Positions 1 through 8,982 are shown, numbered from the stretch's first letter. The stretch: DNA of 37,044 nucleotides from Chloroflexota bacterium (GCA_020349245.1 CP070764.1:1716375-1753418); one strand, 5' to 3'. Notes: generated by a model from the letters alone, not told the origin. Program-made: numbers and translations.

Positions 1-357
1 GGGGGTGGTATGCGCCAGGCGGGTATCCTGGCTGCAGCTGGGATCGTAGCCCTGCAGACTATGATCACACAGATAATAGATGATCATCGACGGGCAAAAA
101 TCCTTGCTGAGGGTTTAGACAAGATCCCGGGGTTGACATTATATATGGGCACTCCAGAGACAAATATGGTTTTCGTTGCGTTGAATGATGATATTCCTCT
201 GACTGCAGATGAAACAGCAAAACAACTGGAGAAGCAAGGTTTGCTTGTCGGGGTCGTCTCAAAACGGCAATTTCGATTGGTCACTCATTATGGAATTGAA
301 GATGTAGATATCCAGCTGGCGATATCTGGCTATCAGGAGGTGATGGGGGGAGTATGA
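1..357 (+). CDS. ltaE: Low-specificity L-threonine aldolase, C-terminal part
   Basis: The reading frame is open at the left edge, so only the last 118 or so codons are present. The visible part starts with a GGGMRQAG motif, typical of the region just after the PLP-binding lysine in fold-type I threonine aldolases, and continues into the small C-terminal domain (TNMVF, then a GV-x8-RLVTH stretch). The family cleaves L-threonine or L-allo-threonine to glycine and acetaldehyde in the cytoplasm. The PLP lysine itself lies outside the window. The annotated ATG at 10 is an internal methionine, not a start. The stop is TGA at 355-357. Assignment rests on the C-terminal motifs only, but they are characteristic. 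Confidence 0.85.
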   Translation, partial: GGGMRQAGILAAAGIVALQTMITQIIDDHRRAKILAEGLDKIPGLTLYMGTPETNMVFVALNDDIPLTADETAKQLEKQGLLVGVVSKRQFRLVTHYGIEDVDIQLAISGYQEVMGGV

Positions 358-377
358 TATAATATTGCTCCTGCCAG

Positions 378-403
378 GCGCATAAATGGTTTGTAATGTG
401 CGC
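378..403 (+). terminator. Weak hairpin after threonine aldolase
   Basis: GCGCATA (378-384) can pair with TGTGCGC (397-403), one G-T pair included, around a 12-nt loop, 20 bp after the ltaE stop. No T-run follows, so it is a poor intrinsic terminator and may only be a processing or attenuation hairpin. Confidence 0.25.
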
Positions 404-460
404 TTGATCAGAATGGGGTAGTGATAATACGGATGTATCTTCAAGATTTGTCGGTGTTGT

Positions 461-1345
461 ATGGAGACTGAAGTTAATAGTTTTCTCACCAACTTGGAGA
501 TAGAGCCAGCATATTCAAAAAGCACGCAAATGGCCTATGCCAGTGATCTGCGTGCTTTTCTTCGTTTTTTACATTCTTCCCAGGGATATCTTCCGAAGCC
601 AACTGATCTCAATACTGATCGAGTAGCTGCGTTTCTGGAAAGTGAACGGCAGATCGGCCGAAGCCGCAGCACGCTGGTGCGACGTGTGGCAGCCTTAAAG
701 AATTTTCGTGAGTTCATGGCAGGAAAAGGAATAATTACCAAAGAAGCGTTTGCTGTTGATGATCCCAAGATTCAAAGCATCATATCTGCGGTGCCTAAGC
801 GGATTTCTCAACGGTGTCTTACTCCAGATGAAATAAATTCCTTATTAACCTGTATGGAATCTTCCCCCAGACCGAGATCTCTACGCGACCAAGCAATTTT
901 GATGTTCTTACTGGAGACCGGACTTCCTGTGAGTGAATTGACTGAGCTGGATATGTCCGATTTGGATTTGCGGTCGGGACGTTTTCATGTAAACTTAGTG
1001 GGTAAAGGCGATTTGTGGCTGGCGTTGGGGGAAGCTAAATATTCAGTGGAGCTGTATATCCAGGATGGAAGACCAAACCTGGTCCATCAACCTGGTGAAC
1101 CAGCCTTATTCATCAGCCAGATGAATGGCCGGTTGAGCCGCCAAGGAATTTGGCAAATATTGAATTACTGGGGACAACTGGTAAATCCACCTTTATCCTT
1201 ATCCCCGAGGATCCTTAGGAATACCGCCGTATTACGGATGATCAAGGCAGGTATATCCGGTGCAGACATCCAAATCCGTTTGGGTCACAGTAATCCGTTA
1301 TCGACGAAGGCGCTTATCCGCCGCCTCGAGAATTCCTGTTTATAA
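461..1345 (+). CDS. Tyrosine recombinase-like protein, catalytically degenerate
   Basis: The 294-residue protein has the two-domain plan of XerC/XerD-type recombinases: an N-terminal SAM-like core-binding domain (about 1-95, with helices ending in RSTLVRRVAALKNF) and a C-terminal catalytic domain (about 118-290). Several active-site positions are changed. The Arg I motif reads TGLPVSEL, with Pro156 where TGLRVSEL is usual. The HxLRH motif reads SPRILRN (R250, R253, N254), so the first His is Arg and the second is Asn. The GKGD lysine (182), R253 and the LGH histidine (276) remain. No tyrosine follows LGH, where the nucleophile should lie, and the protein ends 18 residues later. Strand exchange is therefore unlikely. 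It could be a DNA-binding remnant or an accessory factor. The ATG at 461 lacks a strong ribosome site, but no better in-frame start is visible. No attachment sites or other mobile genes were seen nearby. Confidence 0.8.
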   Translation: METEVNSFLTNLEIEPAYSKSTQMAYASDLRAFLRFLHSSQGYLPKPTDLNTDRVAAFLESERQIGRSRSTLVRRVAALKNFREFMAGKGIITKEAFAVDDPKIQSIISAVPKRISQRCLTPDEINSLLTCMESSPRPRSLRDQAILMFLLETGLPVSELTELDMSDLDLRSGRFHVNLVGKGDLWLALGEAKYSVELYIQDGRPNLVHQPGEPALFISQMNGRLSRQGIWQILNYWGQLVNPPLSLSPRILRNTAVLRMIKAGISGADIQIRLGHSNPLSTKALIRRLENSCL

Positions 1346-1386
1346 TAACCAGATGTAAAGCCACATTAATTGAAGGGAACCTAATC

Positions 1387-2223
1387 ATGAGTGAATTTAT
1401 CAGCGCAGAGGAGATAGAACAAGCTGCAGGGATTATCCAACAAGAAATCTCACAAAAACCTAGAGTGGGGATGATCCTAGGCTCTGGCTTGGGAAGCCTT
1501 GCTGAAGAGGTTGAGAATGCTGTGATCATTCCCTATGGGGATATCCCTACTTGGCCGGTATCAACCGTCGAAGGACATCAAGGGAGGCTGGTGATCGGTT
1601 CCTTAGAGAACCAAGAAGTCTTGGTTATGCAAGGACGCGCTCATTACTATGAAGGTTACAGCATGACTCAGGTAGGTTTCCCGGTACGAGTCATGCAACA
1701 GCTTGGATTGGAAATATTGATTGTCACAAATGCTGCGGGTGCAGTCAATCCGGATTTTAAACCAGGTGATGTGATGTTGATCACGGACCATCTCAACTTT
1801 TTGGGAATGGCAGGTGAAAGTCCTCTGCGGGGTCCCAATTTAGATCAATTCGGCCCCAGATTTCCAGACATTGGCATTGCCTATGATCGAGAGTTAGGTG
1901 AATTTTCGCGCCAATCAGCAGAGGATGGCGGTTTTCCGCTGCACGAAGGTATTTACGTTTGTCTGGCTGGTCCCTCCTTTGAAACCCCAGCAGATTTGCG
2001 TTTCTTGCAATTAATTGGCGTGGACGCTGTTGGGATGTCAACCGTCCCAGAGGTGACTGTCGCCAGACATGGTGGTATGCGCACTTTGGGTCTGTCTACA
2101 ATCAGTAATAAAGCAAATCTGGATGGGAAAACAACAACCAGCCATGAAGAGGTACTTGCAGCAGGTAAGATCGTATTACCACGATTGATTCATATAATAA
2201 AAGGTGTATTACGGCGCTTGTAA
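1387..2223 (+). CDS. punA: Purine nucleoside phosphorylase, trimeric family I
   Basis: This 278-residue protein is a complete member of the trimeric inosine/guanosine phosphorylase family, which converts purine nucleosides plus phosphate to free base and (deoxy)ribose-1-phosphate in purine salvage. Visible family motifs are the phosphate loop LGSGLG (S33), VEGHQG (H64), QGRAHYYEGY (R84, H86), TNAAGAV, the base-site AGPSFETPAD (E199), VGMSTVPE and STISNKA (N241, the catalytic Asn position). Length and motif order are normal. GAAGGGA sits about 8 nt before the ATG. It lies 41 bp after the recombinase-like gene on the same strand, a spacing that allows cotranscription but no functional link is evident. 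Confidence 0.95.
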   Translation: MSEFISAEEIEQAAGIIQQEISQKPRVGMILGSGLGSLAEEVENAVIIPYGDIPTWPVSTVEGHQGRLVIGSLENQEVLVMQGRAHYYEGYSMTQVGFPVRVMQQLGLEILIVTNAAGAVNPDFKPGDVMLITDHLNFLGMAGESPLRGPNLDQFGPRFPDIGIAYDRELGEFSRQSAEDGGFPLHEGIYVCLAGPSFETPADLRFLQLIGVDAVGMSTVPEVTVARHGGMRTLGLSTISNKANLDGKTTTSHEEVLAAGKIVLPRLIHIIKGVLRRL

Positions 2224-2285
2224 TCCCAGGTGGGGGGATTGATTTCCTCCGGAAATTGCGCACGAATTGGATTACCCAATAAGCG

Positions 2286-2984
2286 ATGGACGAAACTCTT
2301 CGCTTTTTCAGAACCTACGAAATGTGGATGTATGTCATCCTGGCTTTGGCAGGATTGGTTTACATCAGAAAATTTATCCTGGCTTGGGAAGAGCTCCGCG
2401 CGGCAGCTTTTGGCCTGGAGCGTGAAAGCGCCCAGTCTCACTTAAACCAGGCAGCTGGCATGCTGATTTTACTGTTTTTGATGGCGGTAGGGATATTTTT
2501 GCTGGTGTCATTTGTTGCACCTGCATTCCCGACATCAAACCCTTTGTCGACCCCGACGATGGATATCCTAGCCTCGCCAACAAGTACTCTACCGACCGAA
2601 GATGGGACAGCATCTCCAACCGAGGAGGGGGATTTGGCGACGGCGACTGTACCCGTTGTAGGAGAAGGTTGTATTCCCGACCAAATTATGATAACTGACC
2701 CGGTAGACGGAAGCGATATCAACGATGTGATTGTTGTTCGTGGAACAGCAAATATCCCGAATTTCGGTTTCTACAAGTATGAAACCGCACGCCCAGGAGA
2801 GACGATCTGGTTGACAATTCAGGCTGGACGCGAGATAAAACAAGATTCAGAATTAGGCCAATGGGATACCCGCACACTGGCCTCTGGCGATTATATGTTA
2901 CGATTAATAGTTACGGATAATCAAGGAGAAAGTCTTGAACCTTGTATAATCCGTGTGCGTGTCAATAATCCATCGGAACCCTGA
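2286..2984 (+). CDS. Membrane protein with extracytoplasmic Ig-like domain, unknown function
   Basis: I do not recognise a named family. The 232-residue protein has two predicted membrane segments (about residues 14-34 and 57-80) with a short charged stretch between them. A Thr/Ser/Pro-rich linker follows (about 82-125), then a beta-rich domain (about 128-232) with two cysteines (CIPDQ and PCIIRV) that could form a disulfide if exported. The C-terminal motif order (ITDPVDGSDIND, VRGTA, then SGDYMLRLIVTDNQGES) resembles Ig-like or Big-type modules common in Chloroflexota surface proteins. The ribosome site before ATG 2286 is weak. The next gene starts 27 bp later, so it probably belongs to the downstream acetyltransferase/regulator transcript. 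Confidence 0.75.
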   Translation: MDETLRFFRTYEMWMYVILALAGLVYIRKFILAWEELRAAAFGLERESAQSHLNQAAGMLILLFLMAVGIFLLVSFVAPAFPTSNPLSTPTMDILASPTSTLPTEDGTASPTEEGDLATATVPVVGEGCIPDQIMITDPVDGSDINDVIVVRGTANIPNFGFYKYETARPGETIWLTIQAGREIKQDSELGQWDTRTLASGDYMLRLIVTDNQGESLEPCIIRVRVNNPSEP

Positions 2985-3011
2985 TGGTTTGTGCAGAGGA
3001 TGTATAAATAA

Positions 3012-3554
3012 ATGCCAGAAATTGAGATTCGACCAGCTGTTCAAGAGGACATCGCCCCTTTAGTGAAGATTGACCACAGCTATTTCAGTGACCATGTCTG
3101 GCAAATGGACCCGCATTTTACCTCAGGTCAAACAGGGGCAGTTTTTCGCGAAGTGCGTTTACCCAGGGAAGCCAAGGTTGATTACCCCCGCTCAACGGAA
3201 TTGTTGTCCAAGCATTGGGAGAGCTACTCGGGTGTTTTAGTAGCAGTCCATGCAGGTGAAGTAGTTGGATATACCAGTTTAGTCGAGAATATGATGCCGA
3301 TCACCACGTGGGTGATGGATTTAGTTGTTCACCCCAACCTGCGTCGCAGGGGAATTGGCAGTGCATTAATGCTCGCCGCACTGGATTGGACAAGAGCCAA
3401 GACGAAAAGTCAACGCTTAATTTTGGGGATGCAGACAAAGAATTTCCCCGGGATCAATTTGGCTGAAAAATTAGGGTTTGATTATTCTGGTTATATCGAT
3501 CATTATTATCCCAATAGAGACATTGCAATTTTCTTCACAAAGTGGATAATATAA
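3012..3554 (+). CDS. GNAT-family N-acetyltransferase
   Basis: The protein has 180 residues, a normal size for a single GNAT domain. Motif A, which binds acetyl-CoA pyrophosphate, reads VHPNLRRRGIGSAL (the R/QxxGxG/A pattern) around residue 110. It is preceded by the beta-4 strand (WVMDLVV) and followed by motif B (GINLAEKLGFDYSGY). The substrate cannot be told from sequence; small amines, peptide N-termini or antibiotics are all possible in this fold. AGAGGA lies about 10 nt upstream of the ATG. The next gene begins 25 bp downstream, so cotranscription with the membrane regulator is likely. Confidence 0.9.
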   Translation: MPEIEIRPAVQEDIAPLVKIDHSYFSDHVWQMDPHFTSGQTGAVFREVRLPREAKVDYPRSTELLSKHWESYSGVLVAVHAGEVVGYTSLVENMMPITTWVMDLVVHPNLRRRGIGSALMLAALDWTRAKTKSQRLILGMQTKNFPGINLAEKLGFDYSGYIDHYYPNRDIAIFFTKWII

Positions 3555-3579
3555 GAGATAGGGCTTCGCGAAAGATCTT

Positions 3580-5535
3580 GTGGAAATGATCCAAACATTG
3601 GTTGAATTTTTACGGGGAATCAATGAACTGCTCACGGCAGGAATTGCCATAACGGCTTTTTCCTTATTACTCTATGCACTCTCATTTAACCTTCGAGATC
3701 GTGTTGCCCGATCTTTTGCAATCATCTTGCTCTGCGTTGTCTTTGTATCTGTTGGCGATGTCCTTTCCAGCATATCTGCTGCGGCAGATCAAATTGAGTT
3801 CTGGATGCGCATCCAATGGATAGGGATCAGTTTCCTTCCCCCTGCATATTTACATTTCTCTGATGCGCTTTTGGAGACAACAGGTCGTCCCTCCCGTGGG
3901 AGGAGGAGACGATTGGTCTGGCTCCTGTATTTTGTATCATTTGGCTTCGTACTTACATTGCCAACCGATTGGCTTGTAGGTCCTCTGGTCAATAATATTG
4001 AACCTGCACCCCATCTGCAAAGAACTTCCCTCACATGGGTGTTTGCTCTTTACTATCTGGTTACGATGTGCTTGTCTGGGGTGAATTTGTGGAGAGCTTA
4101 CCGCCGGGCTGTTACCCGGACGAGTCGCCGGCGAATGCGGTATCTGCTACTTGGTGCTTTGGCCCCAGTTCTCGGTTCATACCCATTCTTGTTGTTTGGT
4201 TCTGATTTAGCGACTAACCACCCACTGCTCTTCTGGCTTGCTGCAACTTTGAGCAATCTGCTTGTTTCGCTATTATTGGTGCTCATGGCCTATGCTGTTG
4301 CATTTTTTGGTGTTGCCTGGCCAGACCGGGTTGTAAAGCGGCGCTTGTTCAAATGGTTGATGCGTGGTCCCCTGACTGCTTCGTTCACCATCGTTTTGGT
4401 GACTGTTGTCAATCGATACGGGGAAAGATTTGGCCTTTCAAATCCCGTGGTAATCCCGATTGTCATGGTAACCAGTGTATTGATTTTGGAGCATTTAATT
4501 ACGCTGGCAGCCCCTTTTTGGGAAAGGTGGCTTTTCCATGGTGGCAACCCGGACAAACTGCAGCTAATTCAATCGCTGGAAGAGCGCTTGCTGACCACCG
4601 GAGACCTGAGAGATTTCTTGGAATCGGTCTTAGCGGCATTATGTGATCGACTCCAGGTGACAAATGCATTTATGGTGGTATTCAATACAGATAGCCCTGA
4701 GATGCTGCTGACCATCGGGGATGATAGCCCATTTGAAGAGGTTGATTCTCAAACGGATTTGTTAAATGTAGTCGCTAAAAATGGCAGCGTTGTGGTTAAA
4801 CGGGCTGAAGCTGAGCGGTTATTTACCTGGCGTAATTACTGGTTAGCCCCATTATTTGAAGATAACAACGGTGAAGAACGATTATCGGGGATCATCGGGG
4901 TAGAGCGATCCTCGGATGACAGGCTTGAGGAAGATGAAACCCAGGCGATCGGGATTTTGACCCGTAGAGCAGAGATGGCGCTGCTGGATGTCCGTTTGCA
5001 GCAGCAGGTCTTCACTTCGGTGGAGCAACTTGCACCCCAGGTTGATCTAATTCAAAGGCTGAGAGCAGCTGCACGCTACGACGGCACCGGAGTACTTACC
5101 GCTGAACAGGTCTCCCTGAACGATCGCAATATGTCTAAATGGGTCAAGGATGCTCTGAGCCATTATTGGGGTGGTCCCAAGCTATCCCAGAGTCCTTTGA
5201 TGAACTTGAAAATTGTCAAACAAGCCATAAACCAGCACGAGGGTAATCCAACCAATGCACTGCGCGCAATTTTACTGGAAGGTATCCAAAAGGTTCGACC
5301 AGGTGGAGAACGCCGATTCACAGGGGAATGGATCTTATATAATATATTAGACTTGAAATTCTTAGAGGGACGCAAGGTAAGAGAAATCGCGATGCGATTG
5401 GCAATGTCGGAGGCAGATTTATACCGGAAACAACGGGTAGCAATCGAGGCAGTTGCTGACGTGATAGTTGAGATGGAGCAGCAAGCCAGAAAGGAGGAAT
5501 TAGTTGATACAGAAAGAGAACACGTGATGTTTTGA
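3580..5535 (+). CDS. Multi-helix membrane, GAF and HTH-like regulator
   Basis: This 651-residue protein starts with about nine hydrophobic segments (residues 15 to 315), the first seven resembling the 7TM N-terminal region of some histidine kinases. A GAF-like domain follows (about 330-475: ADHRL-type helix, DRLQVTNAFMVVF, then LSGIIGVERS and LTRRAEMALLD). The C-terminal 150 residues contain no kinase H-box or ATP-binding motifs. Instead there is a conserved helical block (HYWGGPKL, NPTNALRAILLEGI) ending in a likely helix-turn-helix around EWILYNILDLKF, GRKVREIAMRLAMSEADLYRK. This suggests a one-component regulator that senses at the membrane and binds DNA or a protein partner directly; that is inference. 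The start is GTG 3580 or ATG 3586; neither has a strong ribosome site. Gene order (acetyltransferase, this gene, S1 protein) suggests one transcript. Confidence 0.8.
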   Translation: MEMIQTLVEFLRGINELLTAGIAITAFSLLLYALSFNLRDRVARSFAIILLCVVFVSVGDVLSSISAAADQIEFWMRIQWIGISFLPPAYLHFSDALLETTGRPSRGRRRRLVWLLYFVSFGFVLTLPTDWLVGPLVNNIEPAPHLQRTSLTWVFALYYLVTMCLSGVNLWRAYRRAVTRTSRRRMRYLLLGALAPVLGSYPFLLFGSDLATNHPLLFWLAATLSNLLVSLLLVLMAYAVAFFGVAWPDRVVKRRLFKWLMRGPLTASFTIVLVTVVNRYGERFGLSNPVVIPIVMVTSVLILEHLITLAAPFWERWLFHGGNPDKLQLIQSLEERLLTTGDLRDFLESVLAALCDRLQVTNAFMVVFNTDSPEMLLTIGDDSPFEEVDSQTDLLNVVAKNGSVVVKRAEAERLFTWRNYWLAPLFEDNNGEERLSGIIGVERSSDDRLEEDETQAIGILTRRAEMALLDVRLQQQVFTSVEQLAPQVDLIQRLRAAARYDGTGVLTAEQVSLNDRNMSKWVKDALSHYWGGPKLSQSPLMNLKIVKQAINQHEGNPTNALRAILLEGIQKVRPGGERRFTGEWILYNILDLKFLEGRKVREIAMRLAMSEADLYRKQRVAIEAVADVIVEMEQQARKEELVDTEREHVMF

Positions 5536-5585
5536 CCTAATGGAGGGCACCGAATAAGCACTATCTTACAACGAGGTAAAGGTTA

Positions 5586-6563
5586 ATGGTAAACATTTCG
5601 GATTTTGAAGAAATGCATGGAGGGTCGCAGCCTTTAGATGAATCTTGGTGGGCTGCAGTACTGGCAGAGGAAGAAAAGATTGGTGAAAAGGTAGAGGCAA
5701 CATCTCCACCTGAAGGTAAACTTCGCCCGCAACAAACAAGTGTTGATTGGGAGCGGGCTCAATCAATTTATGACTCAGACCAGACTATAACCCTCGAAGT
5801 TGTTGATTTCAATCGAGGGGGACTGCTGGTCGAAGGGGAAGAACTGCAAGGCTTCGTCCCTATTTCACATCTGGTGAATGTTAATTGTGACCCTGGCGAT
5901 CCAGTCGATAACGAACGCGATCAGCTCCTGAGCAGCTATCTGGCTTCCTATTTGCAGCTAAAAGTAATCGAGTGTGATCCTGCCAGAGGGCGGGTAGTGC
6001 TTTCTGAGCGCGCAGCGCAGTTCGAGCCTGGACGCCGCATGCAGCTGCTTAATAATTTGCAGCCCACGGAAACGAAATCGGGAACAGTTACCAATATTAC
6101 TGATTTTGGTGTATTCGTCGATCTCGGAGGCTTAGAAGGATTGATCCACGTATCCGAATTATCCTGGGGTCGTGTACGGCATCCTGCTGAAGTGGTGAAA
6201 ATTGGAGATGAGGTCCAGGTATACGTGATCAGCATCGATCAAGGTCGCCAGCGGGTAGCCCTTTCTTTGAAACGCATGGATCCCAATCCATGGGAGACTG
6301 CTGAGGCACGCTACTTCTCAGGACAGGAAGTTGAAGCTGTAATCACGAGCGTGATGCCCTTCGGTGCATTCGCACGCTTGGAGGAAGGGTTGGACGGGCT
6401 AATTCACGTATCGGAGATGTCATTTGAGGATACGTTGGTTAAACCTCAAGAGATTGTCGAGGAAGGTCAGCGGGTGCAGGTGCGTGTGCTTCATGTTGAT
6501 GCAAGCAAGCAACGCCTGGGATTGAGCTTGATCACCGATACCACGGGAGGATCATTGACCTGA
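5586..6563 (+). CDS. S1 RNA-binding protein with three S1 domains
   Basis: The 325-residue protein holds three OB-fold S1 repeats: a diverged one (about 65-140, GGLLVEGEELQGFVPISHL) and two canonical ones (about 163-230, NITDFGVFVDLGGLEGLIHVSE; about 246-316, VMPFGAFARLEEGLDGLIHVSE), each ending in the usual ALSLK or LGLSL strand. An acidic 60-residue N-terminal extension precedes them. Ribosomal protein S1 of E. coli has six repeats, whereas many Gram-positive and Chloroflexota homologues have three or four, so this may be the main S1 homologue or a paralogue. It should bind single-stranded RNA and influence translation. GAGGTAAAGG precedes the ATG. It sits 50 bp after the membrane regulator. 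Confidence 0.9.
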   Translation: MVNISDFEEMHGGSQPLDESWWAAVLAEEEKIGEKVEATSPPEGKLRPQQTSVDWERAQSIYDSDQTITLEVVDFNRGGLLVEGEELQGFVPISHLVNVNCDPGDPVDNERDQLLSSYLASYLQLKVIECDPARGRVVLSERAAQFEPGRRMQLLNNLQPTETKSGTVTNITDFGVFVDLGGLEGLIHVSELSWGRVRHPAEVVKIGDEVQVYVISIDQGRQRVALSLKRMDPNPWETAEARYFSGQEVEAVITSVMPFGAFARLEEGLDGLIHVSEMSFEDTLVKPQEIVEEGQRVQVRVLHVDASKQRLGLSLITDTTGGSLT

Positions 6564-6635
6564 GTTATTAAACTTTTTCTTGGAAGGTCTGCTGCAGCGA
6601 ATTTAAAGTTCCTGTACGAAATTGAAAGTTAGGCA

Positions 6636-7223
6636 ATGAGAAAATTATGGGGGATAGCATTTGGTGTCGTTTGTGGCTTCTTAGGAGCGGGATTGCTTCT
6701 ATTAGCCACCAATCGACCGAGGGGAGAATCCATTCAATTATCTCCACCACCCACCAGGGCACCGCTTGTTGTCCATGTGACTGGTGCAGTCGTTTCACCT
6801 GGTGTTTATTTCCTGGAATACGGTTCGCGAGTGAAGGATGCAATCGCAGCTTCGGGAGGGCTGGAGATTGAAGCGGATGCCTCTTTGATAAACTTAGCGA
6901 TGCCGGTTGAAGATGGTATGCAGGTCTGGGTTCCCTACAAGGTTGAAAAAATCGTGGAATCTGGTGCCTCTACAATAATTCCTGGGCAGAGCACAACTGA
7001 AATCGGCGGAGGGAAAATTAATATCAATACCGCGAGTCAGGGTGAATTAGAGAGTTTATCAGGTATTGGACCTGTCCGGGCAAAAGCAGTAATCGAGTAC
7101 CGGTTAGAACACGGTCCCTTCAGGGAGATCGAGGATATTCAAAACGTGTCCGGGATCGGTCCGGTGACATTTGAAAATATCAAATTTTTTATCACAGTCA
7201 CCGGACCGAGTGATGGTCAATAA
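6636..7223 (+). CDS. comEA: ComEA-like DNA receptor with SLBB and helix-hairpin-helix domains
   Basis: The 195-residue protein has one N-terminal membrane anchor (about 5-25), a Pro-rich spacer, an SLBB/soluble-ligand domain (about 44-105, VVHVTGAVVSPGVY motif) and a C-terminal tandem helix-hairpin-helix domain (about 127-188) with NINTAS and the two hairpins LSGIGPVRA and VSGIGPVTF. That is the ComEA architecture: a membrane-tethered protein that binds incoming double-stranded DNA during natural transformation. No comEC or other competence gene is visible in the window. The 3' end overlaps the opposing aminotransferase gene by 7 bp. The start ATG 6636 is preceded by only a weak ribosome site. 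Confidence 0.92.
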   Translation: MRKLWGIAFGVVCGFLGAGLLLLATNRPRGESIQLSPPPTRAPLVVHVTGAVVSPGVYFLEYGSRVKDAIAASGGLEIEADASLINLAMPVEDGMQVWVPYKVEKIVESGASTIIPGQSTTEIGGGKININTASQGELESLSGIGPVRAKAVIEYRLEHGPFREIEDIQNVSGIGPVTFENIKFFITVTGPSDGQ

Positions 7224-8401
7224 ATTGTGGAAAAGAAAAGGGTCATTTTTTCTATCGCCAATTCAAGCTCGCCGGGGGATGTAGCAAAGCATAATCTAAG
7301 ATACCCCTCACCAAGTTTGCCAAAGTCAGTACCTGGAATCACTGCAACCCCAGCCTGTGTTAGCAGCTGTCTGGCTAATTGGCGGACTGGGATTCCGAAA
7401 GCACTCACATTTGGAAAAGCATAGAATGCCCCCTGAGGTTTTTGACATCTCACCCCAGGGATTTTGTTGAGACCTTCCACAAGGAGATCTCTGCGTCTCT
7501 GGTAATCGAGGGTCTGCGAAATTATCCTCTCTTGGCTGGAGGTCAGGGCATGGATCCCAGCGATTTGGGTAAAAGTTGCTGTGCAACCGATCGAATGAGT
7601 GAGGAGCAATTCAACACGGTTTGCAATTTCTTCGGGCATTATCCCATATCCCAAGCGCCAACCAGTCATGGCGTAGGTCTTTGAGAAACCATCTATGATA
7701 ATCGTACGCTCAGCCATGCCCGGCATGGCGGCGATGCTGGGTGAAGAGTCCGCATCGTAAACCAAGCGGGAATATATCTCATCTGACATAACCCAGATTT
7801 GATGGTCGATAGCTATTTTGGCTATGAATTCAAGGTTCTGAATCTGGAGCACACCCCCGGTTGGATTCGCAGGTGAGTTGAGGATAATCATCCGGGTGCG
7901 ATCGTTGATCAGCGCTTTAAGAGCAGGTAAATCCAATGAGAAATTATTCTCCTCGCATAAGGGTACTGGGATTGGGGTTCCGCCAGCAATTTCTATCATC
8001 GCTGGATATGTTGGAAATCCAGGATCTGGATAGATAACTTCATCCCCAGGATTTATGAGGGCGAGCGTGGGGAAGAACAATCCGGGCTTTGCTCCAGGAC
8101 CGACAACCACCTGTTTCGGATCGATGTCCATGTTGCGTTGGGCACCCGCGTACCTAGCAATCGCCCCGCGTAGATCTGGAACTCCAGCGGGGGGATTATA
8201 GCGGGTGTAGCCCTGTTGGATAGCATCCATTCCCGCTTTGCTGATATGAGCAAACGTGTCGCTATATGGCTGGCCGATCTCTAGGTGAATAACCTGCTTA
8301 CCTTGAGCCTCCAGTGCGTTGGCCTGAGCCATTACAGCATATGCCCCCTCTGGCAGCAAGTTCTCCACGCGACTAGCAAACTGTTGGGGCATCGTGATCA
8401 C
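7217..8401 (-). CDS. Class I/II PLP-dependent aminotransferase
   Basis: A full-length (394-residue) aspartate aminotransferase-fold enzyme. Family marks include [25 protein letters not shown], the [11 protein letters not shown] loop (Asn179 region), [11 protein letters not shown] with the PLP-ring Asp207, and the Schiff-base motif [17 protein letters not shown] with Lys241. The C-terminal LRLCFA carries the substrate-carboxylate Arg. Such Ib-type enzymes transfer amino groups between amino acids and 2-oxo acids; exact substrate is not decidable, with aspartate or an aromatic/branched amino acid possible. The start is GTG 8399-8401, overlapping the dcd stop by 4 bp (GTGA), which implies translational coupling. 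The stop codon lies inside comEA's last codons on the other strand. Confidence 0.93.
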   Translation of the reverse strand: MITMPQQFASRVENLLPEGAYAVMAQANALEAQGKQVIHLEIGQPYSDTFAHISKAGMDAIQQGYTRYNPPAGVPDLRGAIARYAGAQRNMDIDPKQVVVGPGAKPGLFFPTLALINPGDEVIYPDPGFPTYPAMIEIAGGTPIPVPLCEENNFSLDLPALKALINDRTRMIILNSPANPTGGVLQIQNLEFIAKIAIDHQIWVMSDEIYSRLVYDADSSPSIAAMPGMAERTIIIDGFSKTYAMTGWRLGYGIMPEEIANRVELLLTHSIGCTATFTQIAGIHALTSSQERIISQTLDYQRRRDLLVEGLNKIPGVRCQKPQGAFYAFPNVSAFGIPVRQLARQLLTQAGVAVIPGTDFGKLGEGYLRLCFATSPGELELAIEKMTLFFSTIY

Positions 8402-8952
8402 AATTTCGGCAGGACGATTGCTTCCTGTTTCTGGTATTTACCTTTCTTATCCGCGTAAGATACTTCGCAAACCTCGTCTGCCTGAAAAAACAATACCTGG
8501 GCAATTCCTTCGTTGGCGTAAATCCGGGCAGGTAGCGGAGTTGTATTGGAAATCTCAAGGGTGACAAATCCTTCCCATTCTGGTTCAAATGGGGTGACAT
8601 TGACAATGATCCCGCAGCGAGCGTAGGTGGACTTTCCCAAGCAGACAGTGAGTACATCCCTCGGGATGCGGAAATATTCAACCGTGCGGGCCAAGGCAAA
8701 TGAATTGGGGGGAATTACGCAAATATCGCCTTTGAAATCTACCATCGATTTGCGATCGAAATTCTTCGGATCAACTACCGCTGAATAAACATTGGTAAAT
8801 ATCTTGAACTCATCCGCGACGCGAATATCATATCCATAAGATGAAACTCCGAATGATATGACGCCATCACGGACCTGGCTGTCTGCAAAGGGTTCGATCA
8901 TACCTTTCTCAAGAGCGTATTTTCTTATCCAATGGTCTGGTTTGAGTCCCAC
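8398..8952 (-). CDS. dcd: dCTP deaminase
   Basis: The 184-residue protein is a homotrimeric dUTPase-superfamily enzyme that deaminates dCTP to dUTP for thymidylate synthesis. The active-site stretch [10 protein letters not shown] carries Ser108 and Arg112, and VTLEISNT carries the general base Glu133; [10 protein letters not shown] forms the nucleotide-binding strand. Whether it is monofunctional or the bifunctional dCTP deaminase/dUTPase type cannot be settled by eye. The start is GTG 8950-8952, chosen because GGAGG lies 5 nt upstream. It is 30 bp after the CapA-like gene and overlaps the aminotransferase start by 4 bp. Confidence 0.95.
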   Translation of the reverse strand: MGLKPDHWIRKYALEKGMIEPFADSQVRDGVISFGVSSYGYDIRVADEFKIFTNVYSAVVDPKNFDRKSMVDFKGDICVIPPNSFALARTVEYFRIPRDVLTVCLGKSTYARCGIIVNVTPFEPEWEGFVTLEISNTTPLPARIYANEGIAQVLFFQADEVCEVSYADKKGKYQKQEAIVLPKL

Positions 8953-8982
8953 GATTACCTCCGGTCAATGTGAATTTGAAAA

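Noticed and set aside
358..363. TATAAT sequence after ltaE
   Set aside because: No acceptable -35 box at 15-19 bp upstream, so I did not call a promoter for the recombinase-like gene.
461..1345. Integrase of a mobile element
   Set aside because: The protein lacks catalytic residues, no adjacent tRNA or attachment repeats were found, and neighbours are housekeeping genes.
5163..5561. 132-codon minus-strand open frame
   Set aside because: Antisense to the C-terminal domain of the membrane-GAF regulator; no ribosome site or motif.
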